64,000 nt of DNA, from the NCBI RefSeq assembly GCF_024714495.1, contig NZ_JAMZMJ010000002.1:62001-126000 (forward strand), read 5' to 3'. Of this stretch, positions 54,150-62,608 are shown in pieces. How positions within the stretch are numbered: position 1 is the stretch's first letter; each line of letters starts with the position of its first letter. A program made the position numbers and the translations under genes. The DNA is from Marinoscillum pacificum (lineage in GTDB: Bacteria > Bacteroidota > Bacteroidia > Cytophagales > Cyclobacteriaceae). The notes under the pieces are model-generated. The model did no database searches. It was given only the letters and a program-made list of their open reading frames with translations, and had not been told where the DNA came from.

Positions 54150-57100
54150 TTAAAAAGTTACATCTAAACCGAATCCATAATAGATCATGGTAGGATAAGC
54201 ACGGCCACTGTTGGCTCCTGAGCTTCCCAAACTGTTGTTGAACTCTGAAAGCTCTGGATCCACAAACTTGAGCTTGGAAAGCGTAAACAGGTTTTGACCG
54301 GACACATACGCTCTAACTTTCTGTGCTCCTACTTTTTGTGAAAGGGATTGTGGCACTGTGTAGCCCAACTGCACATTTTTCACTCTCAGATACGATGCAT
54401 CAAATAGGTACATATCTGACCCTCTGCGGAAGTTGTTGGTATTGGACTGGCTACCATTATCAGCCAATCTTGGAAACGCCGCATCTGTGTTCGTTGGTGT
54501 CCAGTAATCAAGCTGATGCTCATACATGGTCATACCATAGTTAAAATGGAATGGTTCTACCAGCTCACCTCTTAGCATCATGGTACGTTTACCCACACCT
54601 TGTAGGAATATATTTAGGTCAAATCCTTTATACTGAACGTTGTACGTAAGACCATAAGTCAATCGTGGGAACGGATTGCCGAAAACAACCTTATCGTCAT
54701 CATTTATCACTCCATTACCATCCAAGTCTACATACTTGTTATCTCCAGGATATAGATTGGTCAACCCTTCTGGTTTGGCACTGTTTTGCACATCTTCCAT
54801 GTTTTGGAAATAGCCATCTCTTTTCAAACCAACGTATGAATTGAATGGATACCCCTCACGCAAAAGAATCTGAAGTTCTTCTCTTCCTACGAGCCGCTCT
54901 TGTCCCTGGAAGTCTAAAACTTCATTTTGTGAATCGGCTAGGTTTCCAGAAAATGTATGCGTAAAATCATTGGTTCTGTGAACGTAAGAAACGACAACTT
55001 CCCAACCCTGATTACCCACTTTACCGGCATTGAAATCTGGTAGACTTGTTCCAAATACCCCAGGAACTGCCGGAGGCACTAAAATATCAGAAGTCACTTT
55101 GTTAAAGTAATCCAATGAAACTGTCAGGTTTGCATCAAAGAAATCCAGATCGGCTCCAATATTGAAGGTGGCAGCTCTCTCCCATCTCAAGTTTGGATTA
55201 GCAAAGTTGTAACCTGTACCGGATACCGGATTGTTGTTAAATCCATAGGCATTTTGGTAGGTAAAGTATGTGGTTTGGTATTGATAATTGCCCACGTTTT
55301 GGTTACCCAAGACACCATAAGAAGCTCTCAACTTAATCCCACCAACCTGCTGCAGGTAGTTGCCCATAAATGCCTCCTGAGTCAAACGGTACCCTACGGA
55401 AGCAGAAGGAAAAAATCCCCATCTGTTGTTTTCATTGAATTTGGAAGATCCGTCATACCTAAAGCTCACTTCAGCAAAATACTTATCACTGAAAGAGTAT
55501 GAAACCCGACCAAACGCAGAATTTAAGCTGTTTTCCTGTGCATCCCCGTTTGACGTATTGGTTTGACCTTCATCGATAACACTTTCACTAGTTGGAGTGC
55601 CCAGGTCTGGATCCGTAAATCGATATCTTATGCTCGTTGCTCTGCGGGTATGGTTCTCATTGGACACCCCAACCAACACTCCCACATCATGGTGACTGGC
55701 AAATGTTTTGGAATAGTCCAACATGAGCTGTGTGTTGAGATCGATGGTTTTACTGTTTTCATCATAGGTGATACGATCTCCACCATAAGTTCCTTTAGGG
55801 TAGAAGTTTACTTGCTTAGTACGTGCATACTGATGATTAGAATATAACGCTCCACCAAACACCGCTTTAGCTTTCAATCCGTCCAATATTTCGAACTCTC
55901 CTTGAAGATTTCCAAAAACATTATCATCCTCATACCTTCTGAAACCACCTTCTTCCAAAATACCAAGAGAGTTAAATTCCTGAAGTACATCATTGGTCAC
56001 GAATCTACCAAGAGAATCTCTCTGCTTGTAAATCAAAGGCACGCGATTAGCGTCTACCATTAGTGTACTTGTGGAACTGGAATGGTCATCAATTTCTCTA
56101 CGCACATAATTGAGCATTGAAGTCATCTTGAAGCGACCAAACTCATTGGTCATATTGATACGGTAGTTGTATCTCTGCATACCTTTATCCGGACCTACGA
56201 AGTTGCTATTTTGATCCACATAGCCCATGGAGATAAAATAGGTAGACTGATCATTTCCTCCGGAAAGGCTTAAGTTATGGTTTTGCTGCCACGCTGGCTT
56301 GGTGATCTCATCGGCAAACCATTCCTCATCACCATTTTGTTTAAATTGACGAATCTGCTCTGGAGTATAAACTACCGAGTTTTTACCAGCATTGGCTGCA
56401 GACTCATTTCTAAGTATCGCATTTTGATAACCGCTTACTGGCTGCATAAAAAAGTGCGGGGTATTCACACCAGCCAGGCCATTGTAAGTCAAGCTCATTG
56501 CTCTACCTTTCTTACCTTTTTTGGTGGTCACAAGGATCACACCATTGTTAGCTCGAGATCCATAAATGGCGGCACTTCCTGCGTCTTTCAAAACAGAAAT
56601 ACTTTCAATATCTGAAGGGTTAATAAGGTTAATATCTCCACCAACTATTCCATCGATCACCACCAGAGGACTGTTATTACCCAAAGTGCTGATACCACGA
56701 ATGTTTAAGTTCATTTGAGCACCTGGCTCCTGGTTGGTCTGTTGAACAATTAGGTTTGGGGAAACTCCCTGAAGAGCCTGAGTCATGTTGGCATTGGGTC
56801 TACCTTCCAGCTTTTCTGCAGTCACCTGATCAACCGATCCTACCACGCTAGCCTTCTTTTGTACTCCGTAGCCCAAAACCACTACCTCCTCAAGGCTGGT
56901 ATAATCCGGCTCCATTTGGACGGTAAGGTTAGACTGATCGCTGACCTTCACTTCCTGAGAAATGTATCCAACAAATGAAATCAACAACGTGGCTCCGCTA
57001 GTTACATTTAGTGTGAATTTGCCATCCATACCTGTAATGGTTCCATTGGTTGTTCCTTTTTCCATTACAGTAGCACCAGGCAGGGCTTCACCGTTTTCAT

Positions 57101-57530
57101 CCAGAACCTGTCCAGTGATACGGTCTTGTTCAATTATTACTTCTATTTCACTAGAATTGCGACCAGCGTTTACCTTCACACTAATGCGATCGTTTACTTG
57201 CCGAAACCCTACTTTGGTCTGTCTCGAAATCTCTAAAAGAACTTCCTCTACGGTATTTCTTTTTGATTTGATGTTCACAGATCCATAATCCTTTAATTGA
57301 GCAGGATCATAGACAAATACATAGTTTGTTTTGTCTTCAATTGCTTTTAACACACTTGTCAATTGGGCATCAGAAACATCAAGGCTTATGGTCGCCTTTT
57401 TGACGCTCACAATCCCCTGCGCATGACCATTACTGGCCAGGGCTACGGTAAACAGCACAGTGCTGAATACATACGTGTAGATTGCATACTTTCCAAGCAT
57501 CACTAAATAGTAGTAATGTTTATTTTTCAT
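54150..57530 (-). CDS. SusC/RagA family TonB-linked outer-membrane transporter with STN domain (PUL 2)
   Basis: 1126 residues. Signal peptide ending NGHAQG, then an STN domain (~40-120; ISLDVSDAQLTSVLKAIEDKTNYVFVYD), a carboxypeptidase-D-like domain (ITGQVLDENGEALPGATVMEKGTTNGT), a TonB box region (SLEEVVVLGYGVQKKASVVG), plug, and a barrel ending YYGFGLDVTF. It imports mannan oligosaccharides and signals to FecR2. As in PUL 1, the gap to fecR holds a plus-strand terminator. Confidence 0.95.
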   Translation of the reverse strand: MKNKHYYYLVMLGKYAIYTYVFSTVLFTVALASNGHAQGIVSVKKATISLDVSDAQLTSVLKAIEDKTNYVFVYDPAQLKDYGSVNIKSKRNTVEEVLLEISRQTKVGFRQVNDRISVKVNAGRNSSEIEVIIEQDRITGQVLDENGEALPGATVMEKGTTNGTITGMDGKFTLNVTSGATLLISFVGYISQEVKVSDQSNLTVQMEPDYTSLEEVVVLGYGVQKKASVVGSVDQVTAEKLEGRPNANMTQALQGVSPNLIVQQTNQEPGAQMNLNIRGISTLGNNSPLVVIDGIVGGDINLINPSDIESISVLKDAGSAAIYGSRANNGVILVTTKKGKKGRAMSLTYNGLAGVNTPHFFMQPVSGYQNAILRNESAANAGKNSVVYTPEQIRQFKQNGDEEWFADEITKPAWQQNHNLSLSGGNDQSTYFISMGYVDQNSNFVGPDKGMQRYNYRINMTNEFGRFKMTSMLNYVRREIDDHSSSTSTLMVDANRVPLIYKQRDSLGRFVTNDVLQEFNSLGILEEGGFRRYEDDNVFGNLQGEFEILDGLKAKAVFGGALYSNHQYARTKQVNFYPKGTYGGDRITYDENSKTIDLNTQLMLDYSKTFASHHDVGVLVGVSNENHTRRATSIRYRFTDPDLGTPTSESVIDEGQTNTSNGDAQENSLNSAFGRVSYSFSDKYFAEVSFRYDGSSKFNENNRWGFFPSASVGYRLTQEAFMGNYLQQVGGIKLRASYGVLGNQNVGNYQYQTTYFTYQNAYGFNNNPVSGTGYNFANPNLRWERAATFNIGADLDFFDANLTVSLDYFNKVTSDILVPPAVPGVFGTSLPDFNAGKVGNQGWEVVVSYVHRTNDFTHTFSGNLADSQNEVLDFQGQERLVGREELQILLREGYPFNSYVGLKRDGYFQNMEDVQNSAKPEGLTNLYPGDNKYVDLDGNGVINDDDKVVFGNPFPRLTYGLTYNVQYKGFDLNIFLQGVGKRTMMLRGELVEPFHFNYGMTMYEHQLDYWTPTNTDAAFPRLADNGSQSNTNNFRRGSDMYLFDASYLRVKNVQLGYTVPQSLSQKVGAQKVRAYVSGQNLFTLSKLKFVDPELSEFNNSLGSSGANSGRAYPTMIYYGFGLDVTF

Positions 57531-57543
57531 AGATTTGTTTGGA

Positions 57544-57611
57544 TTTAGTTAAGTCTAAATTGCATTTGAGGCTCTCTGTGATCTGTTGGCGCATATCGGG
57601 AGAGCCTTTTT
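57544..57611 (+). ncRNA. Candidate cis-antisense sRNA over the susC leader (PUL 2)
   Basis: On the plus strand a -7 box TAGATTTG (57530-57537) abuts the opposite-strand susC start codon. A hairpin with arms AGGCTCTC (57569-57576) and GAGAGCCT (57600-57607) is followed by TTTTT. The minus direction has no T-run after this hairpin, so it works as a terminator only for plus-strand RNA. The predicted ~65-nt transcript would pair with the susC mRNA leader. The arrangement repeats that of PUL 1. The -33 region is weak. Confidence 0.4.
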
Positions 57612-57613
57612 AC

Positions 57614-58666
57614 TTACTGGGTAAATCTTATGTAAACCCGCTCTTTATTGATCTCATATTCAAATTCATGTGCATAGCTTATACTGTTTAATACATTAGC
57701 TAAATAGTCTTTATCAAATCGTCCTGACACTTTTTTATCCGCTATCAAGCGATCATTCTCTACATTAATTTTCACTCCATACCATAGCTCAAGAGTCTCA
57801 AAACATTCCGAAAGTGGAGTGTTTTCAAAATAGATAATACCATCTTTCCACAATGCTTTGGTTTTCCTGTCAAATGTTCCTTTTGTAATTTGATTGTTAC
57901 TAAAAGTGATTTCTTCCCCTGGCACCAGATAAGCTGTTTCATTCTTTTCTAATGCATCTACTTGTACCTTTCCGGTTAGCAGACTCACTTGCTGATAATG
58001 ATCTTCTCGGGCTTTGACGTTAAATGAAGTTCCCAACACAGTGGTACGGAGTTGAGTAGTAGTCACTACAAATGGCTTGTCTTTGTTTTTGGTCACTTCA
58101 AAAAATACTTCACCTGCCACCTGAACACTTCGAAGTGTATCTGAAAACTCCTTAGGGTATGAAATGGAACTATGTGCATTAAGAATAGCCACTGATCCAT
58201 CTGATAAATGAATGGTCAATTTCTGCCCCGTTTCAGTACGCTTAGTTACTATCTCAGCAACCTGCTCAGAAGTTTGATCAAAAAATGAAAGTTCACCATG
58301 TAGTAATGTCAATACCGTAGCAACAATTAATAGACTTACAGCCGCTGCAACTTTCCAAATACTCTTCCATTGTGGTGACTTTCCACCAGGACTAACCTGA
58401 AACGCTGCTCCATTTTCCTGACTAATTACATCATTAACCAGTGACTCCTCCGCCAAACGTTTATGAATGTTGGACAGCATTTTCTCGCTATCTAAAGATG
58501 AACCAGACTGCTCCTCCCTGAACGAATCAAATAATTTTTCAAACTCGGCTTTACCTTCATCAGAATTGATCCATACCAACACCTCATGTGCCTGCTTAGG
58601 TGTGCACTCTCCGCGGAAAAATTTATGTAGTAGTTCAGACTTCAAGTTTCTCTCTGTTTTACTCAT
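57614..58666 (-). CDS. FecR family anti-sigma factor (PUL 2)
   Basis: 350 residues. Cytoplasmic N-terminus (~1-100; LLHKFFRGECTPKQAHEVLVWI), one membrane helix (WKVAAAVSLLIVATVLTLL, ~105-125), the FecR domain (LTIHLSDGSVAILNAHSSISYPKEF, LRTTVLGTSFNVKAR) and the DUF4974-type C-terminus (LWYGVKINVENDRLIADKKVSGRF). It transmits SusC2 occupancy to the divergent ECF sigma gene. Its start faces the sigma gene across 212 nt. Confidence 0.94.
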   Translation of the reverse strand: MSKTERNLKSELLHKFFRGECTPKQAHEVLVWINSDEGKAEFEKLFDSFREEQSGSSLDSEKMLSNIHKRLAEESLVNDVISQENGAAFQVSPGGKSPQWKSIWKVAAAVSLLIVATVLTLLHGELSFFDQTSEQVAEIVTKRTETGQKLTIHLSDGSVAILNAHSSISYPKEFSDTLRSVQVAGEVFFEVTKNKDKPFVVTTTQLRTTVLGTSFNVKAREDHYQQVSLLTGKVQVDALEKNETAYLVPGEEITFSNNQITKGTFDRKTKALWKDGIIYFENTPLSECFETLELWYGVKINVENDRLIADKKVSGRFDKDYLANVLNSISYAHEFEYEINKERVYIRFTQ

Positions 58667-58753
58667 TAATACCCATATGGAGCGATCAACCCTATATCAG
58701 AAAAACAATTTTTCATTCACAATGATAAAATATCGTTTTCATTGAATATTATT

Positions 58754-58797
58754 CATTTTAACAAGCAATTACTTAAAATATTCGCATTTTAATAAGC
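58754..58797. promoter_or_regulatory. Direct repeat in the divergent fecR-sigma promoter region (PUL 2)
   Basis: CATTTTAACAAGC (58754-58766) and CATTTTAATAAGC (58785-58797) differ at one base and start 31 bp apart, about three helical turns. They lie in the middle of the 212-nt gap between fecR2 and the sigma gene. This fits a pair of sites for one regulator on the same DNA face. Confidence 0.4.
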
Positions 58798-58878
58798 GTA
58801 ATTCCAACGAAAAATATAAATACGAAAACCCACATGGTTCAACGTTTTCTATAGATTAGTCCTCCAGACCAGAAGAAA

Positions 58879-59454
58879 ATGATGTGTAAAAAAGCGATAC
58901 AGATGATGAAAAATGATGATCAAAGAGGTTTTGATCAGTTATTCGAAATGTATCACAAAAAAATCTACTTCTTTTGTATAAAAAACGGTCTTAACGATGA
59001 GGATTCGCAGGAAATTGTTCAGGAAGTTTTTGTGAAATTCTGGGGTTCCAGAAAGAATTTAGATCCATCAAAAAACATACAATCCTACCTCTACACCATT
59101 GCCAAGAATACCATGTTGGATGAGTTCAAAAGAAGAATAAAACAGAAGGCAGCGGAAGATTACCAATTAAGATTATTACAACCAGAAAATCACACCCAAA
59201 ATAGTGTGAATTATAATGAGCTACAGGAAATCATTGCAGAAACGTTAAGAAACCTTCCTGAAAAACGAAGGCTCGTGTTCGAACTCTCCAGATATCGAGG
59301 TTTTAGTAATAAAGAAATTGCAATAGAAATGGGTATATCTGTGAAAACTGTAGAAGCCCATCTTACCTTGGCCCTTCAAAGCTTCAGAACGGTCTTTAAA
59401 CGCGCCGAAATCATCGGAATCACAGGGCTACTCTATTCAGTATTCTGTATTTAA
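58879..59454 (+). CDS. ECF sigma-70 factor (PUL 2)
   Basis: 191 residues with region 2 (~17-85; FDQLFEMYHKKIYFFCIKN, DSQEIVQEVFVKFWGSRKNL) and region 4 (~115-175; RNLPEKRRLVFELSRYRGFSNKEIAIEMGISVKTVEAHLTLALQSFR). FecI-like group of Bacteroidota. It is transcribed away from fecR2, unlike PUL 1 where sigma, fecR and susC are collinear. It presumably activates PUL 2 once FecR2 releases it. A downstream ATG (MKNDDQRG) is an alternative start. Confidence 0.92.
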   Translation: MMCKKAIQMMKNDDQRGFDQLFEMYHKKIYFFCIKNGLNDEDSQEIVQEVFVKFWGSRKNLDPSKNIQSYLYTIAKNTMLDEFKRRIKQKAAEDYQLRLLQPENHTQNSVNYNELQEIIAETLRNLPEKRRLVFELSRYRGFSNKEIAIEMGISVKTVEAHLTLALQSFRTVFKRAEIIGITGLLYSVFCI

Positions 59455-59516
59455 GTACTTAAAACCGACTGTTTATCGACAAATCCAACGTGTCTGAAAA
59501 TAAAATCACATAATTT

Positions 59517-59536
59517 GGTTCTCTTTTTTGAGAACT
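59517..59536. promoter_or_regulatory. Operator-like element GGTTCT-N8-AGAACT in front of the efflux regulator
   Basis: A 20-bp element with half sites GGTTCT and AGAACT (inner GTTCTC/GAGAAC palindrome), overlapping the -33 region of the promoter at 59524-59557. The same half sites recur in opposite orientation before tolC (60065-60084). Confidence 0.6.
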
Positions 59537-59557
59537 AAAAAAACCTTTATAGTTTTG
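59524..59557 (+). promoter_or_regulatory. Predicted Bacteroidota promoter of the GbsR-type gene
   Basis: TTTTTTG (59524-59530) is followed after 19 nt by TAGTTTTG (59550-59557), matching the -33 TTG / -7 TAnnTTTG consensus. Transcription would start about 10 nt upstream of the ATG at 59575. Confidence 0.6.
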
Positions 59558-59574
59558 CAGCGTAAACAGTCTCA

Positions 59575-60048
59575 ATGATGGAAGCAATCAATCTTACAGA
59601 GAAGCAGAAACAACTAGTTGAAAAACTAGGTGTGAATACTGAAAAAGAAGGTATGCCACCTGCTCCTGCCAGAATTATGGCCCTGCTGATGATTTCGCCA
59701 GAACTAGAACTTACATTTGATCAGATCCGTGAAACCTTAAATCTAAGCAAAAGTGCTACAAGTAATGCACTGAACATGCTAATGAACACAGATCGAATAG
59801 ATTATATCACTAAGTCTGGAGACCGTAAACGCTATTTTAAAAATCGCATTGGATCATGGAAGGAATCTATTCAGCAAAGCTTTCACAAACTAGAACGTGG
59901 TGCAGACCTGCTAGAAGAGATTCTAGAAAACAGGCCTCAACACACTGTTGATTTTAACGAGAACCTTAAAGACATTATTAGTTTCATGAGATATGTGACC
60001 AAAAAATTACCCACTATCTACGCTGAATGGCAAGAAAACAGGGAATAA
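59575..60048 (+). CDS. GbsR/MarR family transcriptional regulator
   Basis: 157 residues with a winged-helix DNA-binding domain (~30-90): PARIMALLMISPELELTFDQIRETLNLSKSATSNALNMLMNTDRIDYI, then a wing (KSGDRKRYFKNRIGSW) and a helical dimerisation tail. It is the first gene of the efflux cluster. Two matching operator-like elements, one at its own promoter and one before tolC, suggest it represses itself and the pump genes, with release by an unidentified inducer. ATG at 59575; the alternative start is the next codon. Confidence 0.9.
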   Translation: MMEAINLTEKQKQLVEKLGVNTEKEGMPPAPARIMALLMISPELELTFDQIRETLNLSKSATSNALNMLMNTDRIDYITKSGDRKRYFKNRIGSWKESIQQSFHKLERGADLLEEILENRPQHTVDFNENLKDIISFMRYVTKKLPTIYAEWQENRE

Positions 60049-60064
60049 AAAAATTTACCCACTT

Positions 60065-60084
60065 AGTTCTTTTAATACAGAACC
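60065..60084. promoter_or_regulatory. Operator-like element GGTTCT-N8-AGAACT in front of tolC
   Basis: On the minus strand it reads GGTTCT-N8-AGAACT, the same twelve half-site bases as the element at 59517. It sits in the 75-nt gap between the regulator and the TolC gene. Confidence 0.6.
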
Positions 60085-60123
60085 AATCACTATTAACTAT
60101 ACTTTACTTAATTATTAATAACA

Positions 60124-61470
60124 ATGAGAAATAGAAGCATATTTATGCTCTTCACCCTTATAGGGCTTTCTTGTGTCAGGGAAGTTCGGGCTCAATCTGC
60201 TGAACATCATTTTGATCTGAAAGCAGCAGTGAGCTACGGACTAGAAAATAGCTTAACACTACGTCAAGCAGTACTTGATCAAGAGCAAGCCGAATATCAA
60301 ATAGGAGAAGTAAGAAGCAGTGGACTACCACAAATAACAGGTTCAGGGCAATTTCAAAATTTCCCGAACTTACCTACTCAGCTCTTACCTGGTGAGATCG
60401 TGGGTCAACCTGGCACTCAAATCCCAGTCCAATTTGGTACAGAGTATACCACCAGCGGAACTCTGGAAATCTCTCAACTTCTTTATAGTCACGAGTTCTT
60501 TACTGGCTTAAAAGCGGCAAAAAGCTCAAGAGAACTCTACGCATTGATGAAAATCAAATCTGAAGAGGATGTCATATATCAGATTACCGATGCTTATTAT
60601 CAGACGCTCCAACTTCAAGAGCAAATCAAAGTGTTGGACAGCAACATGGTGATGCTTCAAAGGCTGGAAGACCTGATGAAGGTTCAGTACGAAAACGATG
60701 TGGTCACTAAGACTAGTTACTCTCGGGTAAAAGTTCAGAAGGCAAACCTGTCAACACAGTTGCAGTCCCTTAAAACCGGATTCGAACAACAAAAGAACTA
60801 TTTGAAACTCCTGATGGGAATGCCAATAGAAGAAGGTCTCATTCTAGAAGAATCACCTGACTTGCAAGAAGTTTCATTGAGCAGTTTGAGTTTTCAAAAA
60901 GAAAATCCAATTGATCTGCAGATTTTGGACAAACAGCAATCTCTACACTTGCTAAATGAAAAAGTAACCAAAGCAGGCTATTACCCTACACTGGCATTAT
61001 TTGGACAACAATCATGGCAGGCACAACGCAATGAGTTCAATTTCTTTGATGGTGATCAACCTTGGTTTGAGCAGACAGTAATAGGTCTGCAACTGAATGT
61101 ACCCATTTTTGATGGGCGAAAGAAACATTTCCAGATAGAGCAAATCAAAATGGACATTGCCAAAGTAGAACTGCAAAAAACCAATGCTGAAAGACAGTTG
61201 GACATGCAGTACGACAATGCTCAAAAGCAACTTTCCAACAGTCTGGCATCTGTAGAAGTACAGAAAGAAAACAAGGAATTGGCTCGCGAGGTGTATGATG
61301 AAACTCAACTGCTATACAAAGAAGAAGTAGCTGACCTGACAGACCTACTAGACGCAGAACAAGCCTACAGAGACGCCCAAAATAATTACTACAACGAAGT
61401 GCTCAAGTTCCGAAAATCAGAATTGGACCTTCTAAAGGCACAAGGACAACTCAAAACATTAATAGACTAA
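60124..61470 (+). CDS. TolC family outer-membrane efflux protein
   Basis: 448 residues. A signal peptide is followed by the two OEP repeats: FDLKAAVSYGLENSLTLRQAVLDQEQAEYQ (~29-60) opens the first, and a strand/helix pattern with long coiled coils follows (~150-220 and ~330-430). Typical features are SYSRVKVQKANLSTQLQ and LLYKEEVADLTDLLDAEQAYRDAQNNYYNEVLKFRKSELDLLKAQG. It forms the outer-membrane channel of the tripartite pump with the next two genes, 26 nt upstream of the adaptor. Confidence 0.92.
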   Translation: MRNRSIFMLFTLIGLSCVREVRAQSAEHHFDLKAAVSYGLENSLTLRQAVLDQEQAEYQIGEVRSSGLPQITGSGQFQNFPNLPTQLLPGEIVGQPGTQIPVQFGTEYTTSGTLEISQLLYSHEFFTGLKAAKSSRELYALMKIKSEEDVIYQITDAYYQTLQLQEQIKVLDSNMVMLQRLEDLMKVQYENDVVTKTSYSRVKVQKANLSTQLQSLKTGFEQQKNYLKLLMGMPIEEGLILEESPDLQEVSLSSLSFQKENPIDLQILDKQQSLHLLNEKVTKAGYYPTLALFGQQSWQAQRNEFNFFDGDQPWFEQTVIGLQLNVPIFDGRKKHFQIEQIKMDIAKVELQKTNAERQLDMQYDNAQKQLSNSLASVEVQKENKELAREVYDETQLLYKEEVADLTDLLDAEQAYRDAQNNYYNEVLKFRKSELDLLKAQGQLKTLID

Positions 61471-61496
61471 TAAGATCTAAATAAGACCAACAGACA

Positions 61497-62549
61497 ATGA
61501 AAAAATTAATCATAACCGTAATAAGCCTGGCTGTAATTGCATTGATTGCCTATACGCTATACGGCAATAAAAAAGAAATGGAAGAGAATGCGAAGCTCTC
61601 TGAAGTTACAAGCGAATCCATTCCGGTAGAAACAACTTCTTTGCAAAAGAAATCTCTAAACCTACAGGTAACTGCTGATGGCACTTTTGAAGCCAAAACG
61701 GATCTTACAATTCTATCCGAAACACAAGGTAAGGTTATCAAAATATACAAAGAAAAAGGAGAGACCGTTTCGAAAGGAACTTTGCTCGCTCAGGTGGAAA
61801 ATGATCTACTAAGTGCTCAAGTGGATGCAGCTGATGCTAATCTGCAAAAACTTCAAAGTGACCTGAGTCGATTTACGAAACTAGCTGAAAGTGATGCAGT
61901 GACGCAGCGCCAGCTGGAAGAAGTGAAAATTGGCGTAAAAAACGCTGAAGCACAATACAAGTCAGCCAAGAAAAATCTGGACAACACTTACATAAGAGCT
62001 ACAACAAGCGGAACGATCAACGAAGATTATTTACAAGAAGGTGGATTTATTGCCGGTGGTTCTAAACTCTATGACATTGTAGATATCAGCAAACTGAAAC
62101 TGAATGTAAAGCTTACCGCCAATCAGGTATTGCAGGTAAAAGAAGGAGATGAAATCAGCATCACTACTTCTGTTTATCCGGGAAGTGAGTTTACAGGTAA
62201 AATCAAATCAATAGCCGTAAAAGCTGACCCGTCTCTGAAGTACAATGTTGAAATAGAATTGATTAACAAAGGAGACAAAACGTTGAAACCTGGGATGTAC
62301 GCTACTGCTCATTTTGATTTTAATTCAGCTGCAGCGTCTACCTATCTAGATAGAAATGCACTCATAGGCAGTATTCAAAATCCACAAGTATATGTAGTGG
62401 AAAATGGTCAAGCAGCACTAAAAGACATTAAAGTCGGTGAAATCTATGACGATTTAATTGAAGTTCTTGGTGGACTATCTACTTCCGACAAGGTGGTAAA
62501 ATCCGGACAGATCAACCTGACAGAAGGCACCAAAGTAAAAGTGCTTTAA
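61497..62549 (+). CDS. RND efflux periplasmic adaptor (membrane-fusion) protein
   Basis: 350 residues. N-terminal membrane anchor (LIITVISLAVIALIAYTLYG), then a lipoyl/barrel-sandwich half motif (VIKIYKEKGETVSKGTLLAQVEN), a coiled-coil hairpin (~100-160; QVDAADANLQKLQSDLSRFTKL, SDAVTQRQLEEVKIG), the second lipoyl half (TYIRATTSGTINEDYLQEGGFIAGG) and a beta-barrel/MP domain. It links the RND permease to TolC. Confidence 0.93.
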   Translation: MKKLIITVISLAVIALIAYTLYGNKKEMEENAKLSEVTSESIPVETTSLQKKSLNLQVTADGTFEAKTDLTILSETQGKVIKIYKEKGETVSKGTLLAQVENDLLSAQVDAADANLQKLQSDLSRFTKLAESDAVTQRQLEEVKIGVKNAEAQYKSAKKNLDNTYIRATTSGTINEDYLQEGGFIAGGSKLYDIVDISKLKLNVKLTANQVLQVKEGDEISITTSVYPGSEFTGKIKSIAVKADPSLKYNVEIELINKGDKTLKPGMYATAHFDFNSAAASTYLDRNALIGSIQNPQVYVVENGQAALKDIKVGEIYDDLIEVLGGLSTSDKVVKSGQINLTEGTKVKVL

Positions 62550-62608
62550 TCTAATAATTTCAAGTCATCTCCGATATCCGGACTTAACGATAATTAAGAA
62601 ATCATACA

